Source: Thermoflexales bacterium
GTDB taxonomy: Bacteria; Chloroflexota; Anaerolineae; Fen-1058
Direction: 5' to 3'
Assembly (NCBI GenBank): GCA_017999195.1
Contig: JAGOBP010000334.1
Span: 1-5,181 of the forward strand
DNA length: 5,181 nucleotides
A model generated the notes under the pieces. That model was not told the DNA's origin, did no database searches, and saw nothing but the letters and a program-made list of their open reading frames with translations. Shown here one piece after another: positions 5,083 through 5,181 of this stretch; the stretch's first letter is position 1, and every line of letters starts with the position of its first letter. The position numbers were made by a program, and so were the translations under genes.

Positions 5083-5181
5083 TCAGTAATTCGCGCGCAG
5101 GTCCATACCCGCATACAGTGCTGCAACCTGCTCCGCATAGCCGTTGAACATCAACGTAGGCCGCCGCCCGCCCTCGCCGAT
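5083..5181 (-). CDS. msrP: MsrP, molybdopterin catalytic subunit of methionine sulfoxide reductase, C-terminal end only
   Basis: The minus-strand frame open from the window edge to the TGA at 5085-5083 encodes 32 residues, containing R-P-T-L-M-F-N-G-Y-A-E-Q-V-A and ending L-Y-A-G-M-D-L-R-A-N-Y. This F-N-G-Y-A-(E/D)-x-V-A-x-L-Y-x-G-M-D-L tail is the usual C-terminus of MsrP (formerly YedY), the periplasmic Mo-cofactor enzyme that reduces methionine sulfoxide in envelope proteins. The molybdopterin-binding fold, the cofactor cysteine and the Tat signal lie outside the window. The msrQ gene follows on the same strand, its normal partner, which makes the call firm despite the short length. The 140-nt gap to msrQ is filled mainly by the repeat element and hairpin. 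Confidence 0.85.
   Translation of the reverse strand: MGEGGRRPTLMFNGYAEQVAALYAGMDLRANY

Overview
All genes seen lie on the minus strand, so the window reads right to left. It is moderately GC-rich (roughly 55-60% G+C by eye). The proteins and the CTTCGTG/CACGAAG intergenic repeats look most like Chloroflexota (Chloroflexi/Anaerolineae-type), but this is an impression from protein style, not a search result; no rRNA or other taxonomic marker is present.

Right part (4277-5181): the last 32 codons of msrP (molybdopterin subunit of the periplasmic methionine sulfoxide reductase), then a 140-nt gap holding an inverted-repeat element with a strong internal hairpin, then a complete msrQ (heme-binding membrane subunit). 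Together they form the MsrPQ system, which takes electrons through membrane heme to repair oxidised methionines outside the cytoplasm.

Middle (2184-4171): after a second, shorter copy of the same type of inverted-repeat element come an OmpR/PhoB-type response regulator and a four-helix membrane histidine kinase. Their reading frames are 8 nt apart and the kinase has a good ribosome-binding site at the regulator stop, so they form a tightly coupled two-component operon. Their position just downstream of msrPQ recalls the E. coli msrPQ-hprRS neighbourhood and suggests, without proving, that the pair responds to envelope stress.

Left-middle (580-2159): a TetR/AcrR-family repressor and a short-chain dehydrogenase/reductase, 16 nt apart, form a second operon. 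It has a convincing sigma-70-like promoter (TTGACA-17-TAAGAT) whose -10 box sits inside a perfect 8-bp inverted repeat, a candidate operator for autoregulation.

Left edge (1-385): the N-terminal 128 residues of an SLC13-type membrane permease, cut by the window edge, with its own RBS and a possible -10 box. The 194-nt gap 386-579 contains only these signals. No stretch over 300 nt lacks a gene. I saw no tRNA, rRNA, CRISPR array, transposase or phage gene. The content is ordinary for a bacterial chromosome; the most interesting points are the msrPQ-two-component linkage, the paired repeat elements bracketing msrQ, and the TetR operator candidate.
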